Source: Clarkia xantiana subsp. parviflora (taxonomy: Eukaryota > Streptophyta > Magnoliopsida > Myrtales > Onagraceae). Taken from it: a DNA stretch of 64,000 bases. Both the position numbers and the translations under genes were made by a program. Positions 48,601 to 61,900 of the stretch are shown piece by piece (the first letter of the stretch is position 1; each line of letters opens with the position of its first letter). The notes beneath the pieces are model-generated. The model saw nothing but the letters and a program-made list of their open reading frames with translations. It ran no database searches and was not told the origin of the DNA. The stretch spans positions 13,054,134 to 13,118,133 of the forward strand of contig JAPTYO010000010.1 in the NCBI GenBank assembly GCA_036873135.1. Direction: 5' to 3'.

Positions 48601-48674
48601 CACAGAAGAAGAACAGTTCAAAATCATACAACAATGGAGAAATTAGCAGCAGGCAAGAGCCACTTGCCTTGTAA
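45604..48674 (+). CDS. Cytochrome b561 and DOMON domain-containing protein (CYBDOM)
   Basis: Three exons (45604-46221, 47167-47421, 48357-48674), all phase 0, encode 396 residues. CYBDOMs are plasma-membrane electron carriers: an outside DOMON haem domain linked to a b561 transmembrane core. Residues 1-23 are a signal peptide before LTCSTQQL. The DOMON has [41 protein letters not shown] and PDKHDF. The b561 part has five hydrophobic helices, with the expected haem-binding histidines at H208 (RHGVLN), H244 (WFYVHVFCQ), H277 (YRAHRN) and H313 (NIYHHGVGY). The tail is lysine/serine-rich and cytosolic. From memory, the closest Arabidopsis relative is At3g25290. Its DOMON half is clearly related to the AIR12-like gene 8 kb upstream. 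Confidence 0.95.
46655..47166 (+). repeat. Tandem duplication in CYBDOM intron 1, including the splice-acceptor region
   Basis: About 46655-46880 and 46970-47166 share GGAAATGAGGATCAAAATGA, TCCAAGAATTCATGTGAATT and AAAGCTTGCAACTGAAGATR-type stretches. The right copy ends in the real acceptor TTGTTTCTCAG; the left copy has TTGTTTCTCAA at the same place. Confidence 0.85.
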
Positions 48675-49699
48675 AAGAACAAGATCCCAGTTTATGTGTT
48701 TTTTCTGTGTTTGTCTGTTGATTGATGTTGGTATGTTTCCACAAAACAATATAGATATTTATGTACAGATGTTTCTGGGTTTGTTTAATACCATTTTGTT
48801 CTGTCTTTTAACTGCTTTTCCACTGAGATATTCTCTCCTTAAACTAATTAATAATAATTATATAAAAATAAAATGAATGATTGGTATATAATTTTAGTAA
48901 CCAATATTTTTTTTGGTACCAAACTATATTTATTTGTTACACCATTTTTATAGATGTTTATATCAAACATCCTTGTCAGCAATTGAGTTTTAGTTTTGTT
49001 ACTAATGTAAAAAGTGCAATAATAATAACAACAAAGCAGTTATTAGATTGCAAAAAAAAAAAATGTATATATATAATAATAATTGGGGTAAGAACCTAAA
49101 CAAGATTCCAAATATAAATATCGTTCATATTTAATGTCTTCCTTTTTTTTTAACGTTAATCTTAGCGTGATTTTGTCTTTAATTGTGTTATCTAATTGAG
49201 AACCGAAAATCAATATGAAGTATAGGTCATATTACGATTTTTACATTAAAATTTAGCATAAAAAATCGTACAAAAAAGTGAAAACGAAGATATCAAATAC
49301 TTCAGACGTCGGAAAAAAAAAAGTTGAAATAAAGACTGTATTTAGGTCGTTAAATCTAATCTTATACATCGCTGCAATAACAAAATTTATCATGGACCAA
49401 ATTCCAAGTTTTTTATTTATTTTTTATTTTTATAAAGGAAATTCCAAGTTCCAACTAGACTAAAATATAAGGTATTCAGAAATTTTTACCATTTTCTTTT
49501 AATGATAGAGGAAAACAACCGCATGCACCAGTCATCATGATGATAGCAGAGACTTAACCTTCTTTGATGGACACTTCCACCATATCTTGTTTATGTATAC
49601 TTGTATGTATATTATTTCAAAAAAAAAAAAAAACTTGTATACATGCTTTTTCCGGTTTTTTCGTGCAAAGTAAACAACACGTAATACATTTACTTTACA
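48675..49699. other. CYBDOM 3' flank and intergenic DNA
   Basis: AT-rich; no supported gene. Confidence 0.5.
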
Positions 49700-49708
49700 A
49701 TTAAAATA

Positions 49709-49888
49709 GGGCTTTGCTAGAAAGTGTGAAAAAAAGTGTGAAAAAACTATAGAAAGTTAACAACTGCCACATGGCAATGCATTACATGATTCTCTTTTCA
49801 ATTTATGTCAAATTGTTAACTGACATGTGGCAGTTGTTAACTTTCTATAGTTTTTTCACTCTTTTTTTCACACTTTAAGGAATTACTC
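49709..49888. mobile_element. Short Mutator-like MITE with 9-bp target duplication
   Basis: 180 bp. A stem of about 50 bp (AAAGTGTGAAAAAAAGTGTG through GTTAACAACTGCCACATG, mirrored at right) surrounds a loop of about 45 bases. ATTAAAATA occurs on both sides (49700-49708, 49889-49897). Confidence 0.88.
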
Positions 49889-50527
49889 ATTAAAATAATC
49901 TTCACTCATATCAAGGTATTCTGAATTCTCCAAGGTTCTAAGTGTTGTTCATGAACAATAATGCATTATTCTTTTTGATGATGGTAACCCGATCCGATGC
50001 CCATCATAAAGTATTGTTATTTTATTTTTTTACCCGAGGTCTAGGGTTTGTACTGTAGAAATAAAAATATATTTATATAATAAGTATTTTAATTTTATAA
50101 ACAAATTCAGAATATTAATTATTTTAGAAGCTGTCACTTAAAAAACTTCTTAAAAATATACGTAAGTTTATTTTTTAATTTAAAATTGATTGGATCAATT
50201 CATAAGACGCGGAAATATATTAAATCAAACATATAGTATAGAAAGTTCCTGATAATCAACTATACCATTAACGAGGAATGTTTATATGATATGGCTTGAA
50301 TGCTTTTTTGCCTTCAATGCATGCATGGATTCTTTCACGTCATCGACTCTTTTGGTAGAGAAAAAACTATTACACCATAAGGAATGATTTGGGTATTTGA
50401 ATTGTTCCCACAGTTTTTACTTTAATGTTCTTAATAATTGCACTTACTTTTGTTCCTTTCTCTTTTATAGATCTTTTCCCTTATTTAAAATACTTTTGGT
50501 AGTCTATATATATACTTTAAAAAACCT

Positions 50528-50662
50528 AAGGTTGGTTGGACCAACTGGTAAAGCGAGTTGCGTTTCCGTGGGCGAACCGAGGTCGAAACCCGCCGGAGAC
50601 ACCGCATTGGGGAGGACTTTAACCTTAACGCTTTCGCAATGTAATATATCAAAAAAAAAAAA
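50528..50662 (+). mobile_element. tRNA-derived SINE, plus orientation
   Basis: A tRNA-like head with a box A-like ACTGGTAAAGCGAG and a box B-like GGTCGAAACCC is followed by a short body (GGGGAGGACTTTAACCTTAA) and an A-rich tail (AAAAAAAAAAAA at about 50651). A second copy in the other orientation lies at 52449-52605. Confidence 0.8.
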
Positions 50663-51493
50663 TTTAAAATCATAAACATTACACGAAAATACATTAAAAT
50701 AAAAAGGAATCTGACCCAGACGACAATAAGCTCATCCGACTACGTAAATTTATGTTATTCTCTTCACGGTCTGAGATTTTTCAAATCAGAGTTAGTGAAT
50801 AATCGACGCTTACACTGATTCCATTAACGTAATTCCAGAGTTAGTGGCGACAATAAGCTCATCTGATTATGTAAATGTTCGTGTTATCATGCTCATGGTT
50901 TGAGGTTTTTCCAACCAGAGTTAGTGAATAATCGATGCATCGATTAAGCCTAATATAGTAAAGATGCTGATCCGTTAAGCCCGATTCCACTCACCTCATC
51001 TTACGTCCGACACGGTTTGTGCATCATGCAGAATTTGATATTTTAATCGGGTCAACGTGATTAACCTTCAAAGAGTTTCGAACCTGAGACTTTGACGTAG
51101 TTTCGAAAAGTTTCAAACCTTATATGAGTAACCGCTTTTAACCACTAGATCATGATTGTTGTAGTAAAAAATATTGAGAGGAGATTTTTTTACTATTTTT
51201 TTTTTAATTTTAAATAAAGGAAAAAAAAAAAAGGATGAACCTCATAATTAATTTTCCCTTTCCCACTCTTTTGGCGTGGAAAGAGATCAAAAGGGATGAT
51301 GATGGTTGCCCCATTCTTCATGTCGTCCTTACAAAACGAAAACACATGGAAACCTCTAAAAGTTGTCTTTCATGGCCATAATTTAGGAGAAATGATCAAT
51401 AATTAAGGTTAAGACGTCTGTCTGGTTGGAGTATTTGTCTGTTTGTGTTGTTGATAATTGATAATTATTGTTGCATCTTTTTTCTAAATCAAC
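50663..51493. other. Intergenic with repeat scraps
   Basis: A direct repeat of about 130 bp (GACAATAAGCTCATCYGAYTA to GAATAATCGA) occurs at 50722 and 50850. 51050-51165 resembles the reverse of a tRNA-like phrase near 28925. No gene. Confidence 0.45.
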
Positions 51494-51501
51494 CCTAAAC
51501 C

Positions 51502-52081
51502 CTATGGGTGAAACCAAAATCCGGTTGGTCCGAAAAACTGGTAAAAACCGAACCGGTCCGGACCGAAAAAACCGAATCCGAAATATTCGGTTTGGTTTTT
51601 GGTCGGATTTTTTTCCTCTTGTTCGGATTTTCGGACCGGTTCGGATTTTGAGATTTGAGAACTGTGGGGACCGAACTGACCGTTATGTTAATTAAATATA
51701 TATAATATATGTTATATTAGTTGATATTAATTAATATAAATAATTAATTAGCTTAATATAAATTGTAAAAAATGCACTTTTGAAGATTATTTTTTCTACT
51801 TTTATTTTATAAATTATTTAATTATAATAATGAAATTAATTTATCATTTTGATTTGATATAGTTCATGAAAATTACAAGAATTTATAATGGTAATTGCTA
51901 ATATTGGATTTTCGGTTTAAACCGAAAACCGATCCGAAAAACCGTACTACTAATGGACGGTTTATTTTTCCTCAAACGGTTTATTGGTCGGATTTTTTTA
52001 AAGAAAAAAACCGGACCGAAAATTTAAGTACCCGACCGAAACAAGCTAAAAACCGGTCTGACCGGTCCGGTTTCATCCCTA
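51502..52081. mobile_element. hAT MITE with 8-bp target duplication
   Basis: Ends TATGGGTGAAACC and GGTTTCATCCCTA, flanked by CTAAACCC on both sides (51494-51501, 52082-52089). The interior carries GGTCCGGACCG and AACCGAAAAACCG words. Confidence 0.9.
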
Positions 52082-52448
52082 CTAAACCCTAGCTAAAAAA
52101 AATTAGGAGTTACGTGAAGTATGGAAAATCCTACTAATTATTTTCGGGTTTCACCGATGTATCAGGTGTCAGTCCATAAAATAATATATTTTTGTATTGA
52201 GTTAATTTGTAAGTAAAATGTTAATCTTGTATATTTTTTTATTTCATAAGACTCGATCCAGATACATATAATTACTTATTTACTTACTGAATGAAGTGTT
52301 GAACCACTATGACGTATTACATGGTTGGATCAGTCTGTAAATAATAAAATATCGATTAAGAATATTTTTTTTTTTCATTTTCAATGATTCAATGGATTTT
52401 TAACCCTAGATCTTTAAATAATAATAATAAGAAATAAAACCCTAAATT

Positions 52449-52605
52449 TTTTTGGATATATTTACATTGCTTTCACAAGTTCGGACCGGGAGCGTTAAGG
52501 TTAAAGTCCTCCCAAGGAGACGTCTCCGACGGGTTTCGACCCCAAGTCGCCCACGGGGATCACAACTCGCTTTACCAGTGCATCAACCAATCTTGGATAA
52601 ATAAA
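52449..52605 (-). mobile_element. tRNA-derived SINE, minus orientation
   Basis: The reverse complement matches the SINE at 50528: GGTAAAGCGAGTTGTG, GGTCGAAACCCGTCGGAGAC, GGACTTTAACCTTAACGC. A T-run (52449-52455) represents its A-tail. Confidence 0.8.
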
Positions 52606-52739
52606 ACGCTAAAATGATGGAATGTTAATAATGGAACTACTTCCTTCAATGGGAAAAACCTACCAGATGTAATGATGAATGATAATCGATACAGCTGGTT
52701 AGTTGCTTTATTATTAATAATTTAGTTTAATATAATAAA

Positions 52740-53152
52740 CTAGATAACCGACCCGCGCTTTGCGCGGTTTTTTTTCCTAATCAAAGAATATTAACATAAA
52801 ATAAAAGATAAAATATTAATCTTAAATAATTACAAAATAAAATATTTAGTGTATATTAAATTCGTTTTACAAAATATTGCTTCAATTTATGGTAAAACAT
52901 TTCCTTCAATTAAAAAATATAAATTATATATATCTATTAATAAAGTGAATGGATAATTAAATAATAATAATACTGTTTAACTTACGAATAAAATGTTACT
53001 TATTGTGAAAAAAAAAGTAAAATGTTACATGATGCCTTTATTTTTAATTATTATGGTGTTTATTATTATATAGTGATTACGAAATAAAAAATTATGTTTT
53101 TATTGTTAGTATTAACTATTTTTACAGTAATTATTACTTTCAATGAATTTTA

Positions 53153-53207
<55 letters not shown>

Positions 53208-53971
53208 CTATTTATAATCTTCATAGTAGTTTTGATTTATAAAAAAAATAACATTTTAAATATTTATTCTAATTATATAGATAACATCATAATATTTATT
53301 ATAATTATTCTATTTATTTTAAATATTTAGCATAATAATTTACTTAAATAATTATTCTAATTATATATGATAACATCATATAGTTATTCGAATTATTCTA
53401 TTTGTTTTAAATATTTATCATAATAATTTTCTCATGATACAATCTATAAAACTATAATTAGGTATATGATAATTATTTTCTATTATTATTTATATAATAT
53501 ACATAAAGTTCGATTATAATGACTTTTATATGTGCATATTATAAATGCAATTTTTTTTTACAAATTAAAGCTTCTATTTTATATATAGAATATTATTTAC
53601 CTTATTATTGTAATACTATTATAAATAAAACTCCAAATTAAATATAATTATATTATATACTAATAAATGTACCAACAAAAATTCATGATCTAATTATAAT
53701 CTTATTTATAAAATATTTGATTAAAAAAATTAATAAATAAAAGATATATTAAATAAGGATGTGAGAGGAATACGTAACGGACCATGAGGATCGATTATAG
53801 GGTTTGGAAGAAATCTAGAAGTTCTAAAGATATATGTGGCAAATCCATGTCATCGAGCGTTACGTAGGAAATTTATTAACCAATTAAAAAAATTCTTTTT
53901 GACAACTAAGATGAGCAAAATCTTATGTGTCAACATTATAGGAGTTTCTTAAAAATTATATTATATATAGA
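52740..53971 (-). mobile_element. Helitron, minus orientation
   Basis: On the minus strand it begins TCTATATATAATATAATTTT (53971 downward), preceded by A. It ends with hairpin CCGCGCAAAGCGCGG followed by GTCGGTTATCTAG at 52740, with T as the next base. 1,232 bp, AT-rich, with a 44-bp (TA)n run at about 53157-53201. No helicase. Confidence 0.8.
53157..53201. repeat. (TA)n microsatellite
   Basis: About 22 uninterrupted TA units inside the minus-strand Helitron. Confidence 0.95.
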
Positions 53972-55941
53972 TAGTTTAAGATTGAAAGCAACACTTGTTA
54001 AGTTAAGATGCTTCTGGATTTGCAAGCAATGACACCCTTAATTACCTACCTAGCTAGCTTGGTGAAATCTGTCAAAGCTAATTAATGACATTGAATATAT
54101 ATATATATATAAAATATAAAAACGATAGTGAAGTGTAGGGACTAGGGATCGACCTGTGGGTTACGTCAACCCAAAAAAGAAAAAGCTTGTAGGGAACGTC
54201 ATGATGAATTGATGATGCTATGATGGTCTTATAAATAAACTAGTCAATCATATGCGCTTTATGCGAAATTTAACTCGTATCAAAACTTGTATTTTAATAT
54301 TATTGATTCATGTAAAAATATTACTTTTTTTATATATATAGAACATATTTATCTTATTATTCAAATTTACTTTTACATAAAAAAAACTTGGTCATAATAC
54401 TCATAAAGTAAAGTACTATAAATTATTATACCTATAGCAAAAAAAAAAAAAAAAAAATGATAATCTGGTCCGTCAAAAATGGAATGGGGTCTTTAAATCT
54501 TGAGCAATTTTTTTGCAGCCATTTAATTCAGCATGTAAGCTAACTTTTGGGCCGGAGCAAATATTATTAGTCTAGTCTAATGTTTCCATACATAATGGGC
54601 TTTAGCGCTCTCAAAGCCCATTTAATACATAATTTTCCGAATAAAATGTTTTGAGCTTGAAAATTTTGGACATTATACAATAGAGTGGGAAACTCTGCAT
54701 TGGACGGGACGGGTTTTACTTGAGTCCGAACCCGAAAATTTCGGAACTCATTTTTTTAGCATGAGCGTGAGTCCGACTTCAATGAAAATGTCCCGCCCGA
54801 GTCGGGACATCGGGACTTGGGCTCGAACTAGCCCGCATTTGAAAAAAAATAAATCAAATATGAATTCCATCAATTTTAAATATCATCAACACAAAATTCA
54901 ACAATCAAATTCAAACATCAAATTAAAACACCGTCAACAATTCAAAAAAAAAAAATAATTTAACACAAATCTTCATCTCCAAAACTAAAATAGACCAACA
55001 CCGACTCCGTGCTCCATCCTTTTAAACACCATTGCTCGCTCCATCAACTATAGTTACTAGTTAGTTAGGTAATAAAAAAAGTATACATATTTAAATATAT
55101 ACGGGTGGACTCGGGACATTCAGGTTAAAAAAAAAAAAAGAGCACGAGTAAGAAACAAAAGTTTCGCCCATTTAGACTCATGCCAATTTTCAGGACGGGT
55201 TCGGTTTGGGCTAGTTGCGCTTTCGGGCTTTCTGCTGAGCCCTAATCTTATATATATTATACAAAATGTTTACTGAAAATATTCCCTTAGATATATAAAA
55301 TATATTCAAGGGTTGGTGGTCTAAAAGCAAAATGCTACCTAAACTTTTCATACTTTGCAAAAAGTTACCTTTAACTTTCATTTTTTCAAAATTTGCTACA
55401 TATACTTCAAGATGGAGCATGATCCATATCCTATCTCCGTTTTCTTTGGTAAACATATCCATCCTATCTCCGTTTGGCATGTGATACTTGAACTTATGAA
55501 AAAATAGATATAAAAACCTTCTATATATCACATTATATATTATTAATTAACTTAATAAATAGGATAATAGTAAAATTAAAAAATATTAAAAATGAATTTG
55601 TTATTTCAATATATTAATTTATAATTTATAAACAATATTTATAATCTATAAGTTTTCATTGTAGAATATGGCGCAAAATATGGGTAAATGAGTACTATAT
55701 TCATAACATATAATAATGAATATAATAACTAATCACAATTACGATTGAGAAATAGCAGCAAAACGTAACAGAGCAAAGGATTTGTATTTTCACAATCAGG
55801 GCCGTCTTCTACATCCTCATTCATCTCTGCCACTTCAATTCATTCACGCTTTTCACTTATTCCGCAGGATATTCTTCATCAATCAATCCTCCTTTAGCTA
55901 CTCCCTCCCTTCTCTGCTCCCACTCCATCCCCTTCGATCTC
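53972..55941. other. Intergenic, worn transposon pieces, lipase-GTPase promoter
   Basis: 54238-54275 (CTAGTCAATCATATGCGCTTTATGCG) resembles a degenerate minus-strand Helitron 3' end. 54690-55245 is rich in CGGGACGGG/CCCGAGTCGGGAC words and ends CTGAGCCCTAAT, like a worn hAT element. The last 150 bases are CT-rich, as a 5' untranslated region. Confidence 0.45.
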
Positions 55942-58900
55942 ATGGAGGCGTGGCAGAGCAGGGTGGAGTCATGGATCAAGGACCAGAGTTCCAAGATCAT
56001 GAAGGTCTCGTGGGCCCAGCTCCATTGGCGGATGCGCTGGCCACCGTGGAATCCCTCCGAGCAGCGCGAGCAACGCAAGCGGATCCAGCTCGAGTACGAG
56101 CGCCGCAAGAAGCAGCTCAACGAACTCTGCCGCGCTCTACAGGCCGAGTCCGTCTCCGATTTGCAGGACATCCTTTGCTGCATGGTCCTATCCGAGTGCG
56201 TTTACAAGGTTCGTCTTCAATTCTCTTCCCAAATTTTAACGTACAGTAGAGATTGTCTGATTATCTTCTGTTGAACTACTTCTCTTGCTGCTGGACTGGA
56301 ATCAACATTCTGCATACTTTGTTTGCTTAGTCTATTTGGTTTGTATGCATAGCTGGAGAGGAGTTTCAATTTTGACACTTGCTTGGTTCATATCAAGTGC
56401 AGTGACATGTGATCAAAATGTATGCTAGGTTCTAAAAAATGAGCATGTCCATTTGCTCTACCCTTCTAGGATGTCAATTTGGGTTATGGGGTTTACTCTA
56501 GCACATGCTTATACTTTTGGCTCTGTAGTGTAATCTGTTCATACAAATTTTGCTTCCTTCAGATATTGTTTATTTTCCATTTGGCAGAGGCCGGCGAACG
56601 AGGTTGTTTGGTCTGTAAACAAATTTAAGGCAGATTTTGGAGGCCAAGTTGTTTCCCTGGAGCGAGTCCAACCTTCTGCAGATCATGTCCCTCACAGGTT
56701 TCCTTGCATTCTTTTGGTCCCTTGTGCTGCTTTGAGTAGATTCAGAGTCTGAATTAGAACAGTCGTAGCTTATAGAATATAGCACAATGTCTATCAATTT
56801 GGTTTTCCTTTTGACATCAGCACTAAAATAACTGGTTTAAATTAAGTTTAAAACTTAGCAATAGATACTAGGTAGCTCTATAGTGACTAGTAAAATGCTT
56901 AGCAGTTTCTTTTTATTAGTTGCAGGTGTAGTTAGTCTTCAAAGTTATAGTGATTGTTCCAGTTTGCTTATAGTTTGATATATGTACTCTACATGAGAAG
57001 TTGCCTTATGTGGTTCAACAGTTCATCTAAGCACGGTCTCGATTTAATTAAGTGCTAGTTTTCTTCTTAAGCTTATAACATTTGTATTCTCTCCCAAGTC
57101 CTAAATTGGCTATTCTATGTTGCAGGTATTTATTGGCAGAAGCAGGTGACACTTTGTTTGCTTCTTTTGTTGGGACAAATCAGTACAGGTAACTTTACTA
57201 CAAGATGGAATATGTCTATGCTAAGTTTATTCTTTATACTTAATAACTCATGTTGCTTTGAAGGGATATCATGGCTGATGCCAATATATTACAAGGTGAT
57301 ATATTTCACGATGACTTGGAGGAACCTGATAGACTGGAGGTCACTGAGAATGACAATAGTGATGGTATTCCGAGAAATGTCCTCAATTCAACCAAACCTC
57401 TTCAGGTGAAGCCAAAGCAACCACAAAACGTGCCTAAACCAGCTGTTCATCGAGTACGAACATATATATATCACTCCATCTACCAGATATTCCTTTTACT
57501 GTTAGCTTGGTTGCAAGATATTTTTCTCCTGAAATTTACTTTACAAACTTGCACTTGAAGAGATGATTGTTTTGTCATAAATTTTGTAGGGATTCATGGC
57601 TCGTGCCAAAGGAATACCTGCTTTGGAGTTGTACCGCCTAGCTCAGAAGAAGAAAAGGAAACTTGTTTTATGTGGTCATTCACTTGGCGGAGCAGTACTT
57701 ATCCAGACCCTTTTGCTAAACTTGGATGTTCTTTTAAGGTTGTTCTCAGATTTTGTAATGGATATTATATATCTTGTGCTTGTAGGTTGCAGCTTTGGCC
57801 ACCCTAGCAATTTTGAGGGTTATTTCTGCTTCTTCTTCAAAGGAAAGCGATAGAGTCACTGTCAAATGTATAACGTTTTCTCAGCCCCCTGTTGGAAATG
57901 CTGCTTTAAGAGAGTACGGACTTAAGTCTATTGGGAAACGTTTTATCTATCTTCTTGCTCTCACTTCAATTACCCTGAAGAAATTTTTATTTCTTTTACT
58001 GCTTCAGTTATGTTCATACGAAAGGATGGCAAACGTGTTTCAAGAGTTACTGTATCCCAGAAGATCTTGTACCCCGCATACTGTCTCCTGCTTATTTTCA
58101 TCACTATAATGCACAAATGCCATCTATGGCAAGTGGAACTGAAGCTGATCAGTCCAACAAGTCCACTGTAAAAGAAGAGTCTGTGATCGAGAAATCAAAG
58201 AAAGAGAATGGGGAACAGTTAGTTCTTGGATTGGGCCCTGTACAGAACTCCTTCTGGAGGCTTTCAAGGCTTGTTCCTTTGGAGGGTGTTAGACGACATA
58301 TAAACAAATACAGGGCAAAGCAAGTGAGTTCTGCTGAATTATCTGGAAGCAGTTCCTCAATACTTGAAGATGAAACAATTGAACCCCAATCCCTTGAAAT
58401 TCAAGAAGGATCTGATGGCATTTCCCTGAAGCCAATATCTGAATTAGATAGCAGACCAGCAGATTTGGCATTAGAAGGAAAGCCTTCTGAGAAAAACAAG
58501 AAAGATGGAGACAGTCGGCCATGGCGTAGGGTGCCTTCCTTGCCTTCCTATGTGCCGTTTGGACAGGTATATTTAGACCCAGATCTCATGTTTTGGGACT
58601 GATATTCCTTCTCAGGTCGACGCATCTAAGCTATAGGAGCTTTTAATTATTAGCTTTAGTGTTTATATTGCACGCTGAAGCATAATAACATAATAAAAGC
58701 CTGAATTAAGTTTGAAATCAGTAGATACACACACTCTGAGCGACTTATTGTGTAACTTCTTGCAATTCTGCCATTCTGTTGAGCAATATTTCTTCCAGGT
58801 CTTCTTAGGAATTGAGGGACTAATTATGTAATTTATTGCAATTCTCGTTAGGAACATAGATTAGGAAATAAGTAATTCTGCATGCTGCGATCATGCAGTC

Positions 58901-61900
58901 ACTATCTTAACCTTGTAGTTATAAAGGATGTTGTCATTATGTGAATGGTTTAGTTATGATGCATGTAATGAAGGGCAGCTTTATTTTTGCTCTTCATAAT
59001 CTCAAAAAGTAATGACACTACATTTGCATAGCAGCATAGTATATCTCATTTTCAACTTTCAAGTAGCTGACTTATACCAAGCAAAAAAAAGTGGCTTACT
59101 TATAAAAAATTTCAATATAACAGCTTTATCTTTTGGGGAATTCATCAGTGGAATTGTTGTCAGGAGCAGAATACTCAAAGTTGACATCGGTACGAGTTTC
59201 CTTTGTCTCAGTTTTTCCAAGTCCTGTATCTGGTCTTGTGTTAAGAATTTCATGAATATTTCAGCAGTTCGAACTTTAAAGATCTCTCATTTCTTTTGCT
59301 TCTTCTGGCAAAGGCGTTTTCAGGTTAGATCTGTGATTACCGAGTTAAGAGAATTGTTCCAATCCCATTCAATGAAATCGTACAGATCTCGGTTCCAAAG
59401 GTAACCTTCATATCCAGCATCTGTCCTTCGATTCATTTTTTATTCTTTTTAAATGATATAGGTTGCTACTCTTTGTTTTTTTTCTTGCCTCATTTGTGCT
59501 TCTGTTACACCACGCTTTCTCTTTCCATCCAGTCTTAAAGCAAGTTAGATTCATTCTGGCAGGTCTTGCATGATGGGTTTGACTTATGTAAATGATTCTC
59601 AATGTGCGTAGTCCTTGAAATGCTGAGACATGCATCTCTATACTGAAGAGTTGCGATTACACTTACTAAGAAAACTTTGTTCTGAAGGTGGGGTGTTTTC
59701 CTGCCCTAAACAAGGTCCTCAGACAATATATAATCAAATATCACAAGTTATTACTAGAGTTTAGTTTAACCCTGAAATTGAGAAAAATGAACTACTAGTG
59801 ATTTAAGTCAATGGAGCTGGATCAGTAGGGGGAGTTATAGATCTTTTCTGTGTAGAGATGGAGAAAAAGGCTAGTAATTTTGTGGAAGGAATAGCTAATA
59901 GGAAATGATGTAATGACCTAAGAACTGGAAAGACTGTAACTTGATAAATTGCAACTCAATCTTCGGTTAAAATAGTTGTAGTTGATGTATGCTGCTCCTA
60001 CATTTAGGTAATTGGATGTCCAACATGGCTACATACGTTTAACTAGGTTTAATAGGTTGTTTTATGAAAAGCTTTATGTACATTTGATTCATCTTCTTGA
60101 AACCATATCTGTCAAAGACTGATTTCCAAGTGTTATTTATCTTAATCTTATTTTGAAAAAAAATTCTGTCAGTTTATTTCACTAAGTTCTCATTCTTTTA
60201 AAAACAACAGGATTTTTGACCTATGCACGGGTGATGGTGCCTCAACTTTCCCAGGAATCGAACAGTTGCAGCAGTTTAGCAATCTGCAACAGTGGCTTGG
60301 TCTTTCAGTTGCTGGGACTGTAGAGCTTGGGCACATTGTGGAGGCTCCAATTATTCGATCAGCTACCTCAATTGTTCCTCTTGGTTTCAGTGGCACTATT
60401 CGAGAGAAGAACGGGGAACCTTTTAAAGTTGACATTGTTGGTTTTGGTTTGCATCTATGCACATTGGTTAATGCCCAAGTTAATGGAACCTGGTATTATT
60501 TGATGACTATATCATTTGCTGATAAAAGAATCTAGTTTTTCTTGTTATTGATTCTGCTCTTGTCCTTGGCAGGTGTTCAACTACTGTTGAAACGTTCCCG
60601 TCAAAACCATCATACAACGGAGAGCAACCTGAGTTGCAAAATATGAGAGTATCAGTTGGGCCACCATTGAAACAACCACCACACCATCAAATCGTGGCAG
60701 ACCCGCTGATGCCTGCCTTTTCATCTATTAATTCTGAATCTGCAAAACAGAAGTCAGGGCCTTCTGATGAAGTAAAATTCATGCGAGCAGATGACCCAGT
60801 TGAGTTAAATGTTTTTTGTACCAGCGATTTCACGACTGTCTCAAAGGAGGTCTATCTAAGGACTCGCAGAGTTCGATTAGTTGGCCTTGAGGTATTATTC
60901 TTCGTCATTCTATTTCTTCTACCAAATGAGGTTCCTTTTCTGCTGCACAATCAGTAGTAGTCTAAAGTGTGTAATTATGTGCAGGGAGCGGGTAAAACTT
61001 CTTTAGTGAAGGCAATAATGGGTCAAGGAAGAGTACCCGCCATTGCTAATCTCGAGAATTTGCTTCCTGACCCGGTTGTCCAAGAAATTATCTCTGGTGG
61101 TATATATTACTGTGATTCTGTTGGAGTCAATTTGCAGGTGCCTTTCTTCTCTCAACTAATGTACTTGTTCTGACTTCTGATCCTCATTCCACACCATATA
61201 TAGATATTTGTTAAAAATTTGGCCAGATATGTTTCTCAATTTGATCTATTGACTGTGCTGCCTTATTTTAACATTTCCTGATGATCAATGTGATAACATA
61301 TGAAACTTAATGAGAAACTGTGTGCAAAAATGGCAGTTTTTTTTTTACTTTTTCATGAATCCTTTAGTTATTTCACTAAAGCCTTTTTTTATGTAAAGGT
61401 AAATTTAGCACTTTCAGTTTGTTCAACTTTATTTATATCTTAACTCATTGTACTGAATAGGCAACTCAATTAAGTAAGTTCCCTTTTGGCTCGGTTTTCT
61501 CTGTACAGGAGCTGAGCAATGAAGCATCGCGTTTTAGAGATGAATTATGGACAGGAATCCGAGACCTTAGCCGAAAGACAGACCTAATAGTACTTGTACA
61601 CAATCTGTCCCACAAAATCCCACAATACAACAACCCAAACGGATCTGACAAAAAACCAGCACTTTCGCTCCTTCTAGATGAGGCTAAATCTCTGGGAATC
61701 CCCTGGGTTCTTGCCATAACAAACAAGTTCTCTGTAAGTGCACACCAACAAAAAGCAGCCATTGATGCCATCTTAAAGGGATATCAAGCTTTACCCGGTT
61801 TTACAGAAGTAATCAATTCCTGCCCTTATGTCATGCCCGGTGCTGCAACTGCTTCTCTCCCTTGGGGCTCTGAATCGAAGGCGGGTGCCCAAATGCTAAT

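Noticed and set aside
57696..57785. Read-through of lipase exon 5 into LIQTLLLNLDVLL
   Set aside because: Removing 57695-57785 as a GT-AG intron restores GHSLGGAVAALATLAILR, the standard lipase continuation.
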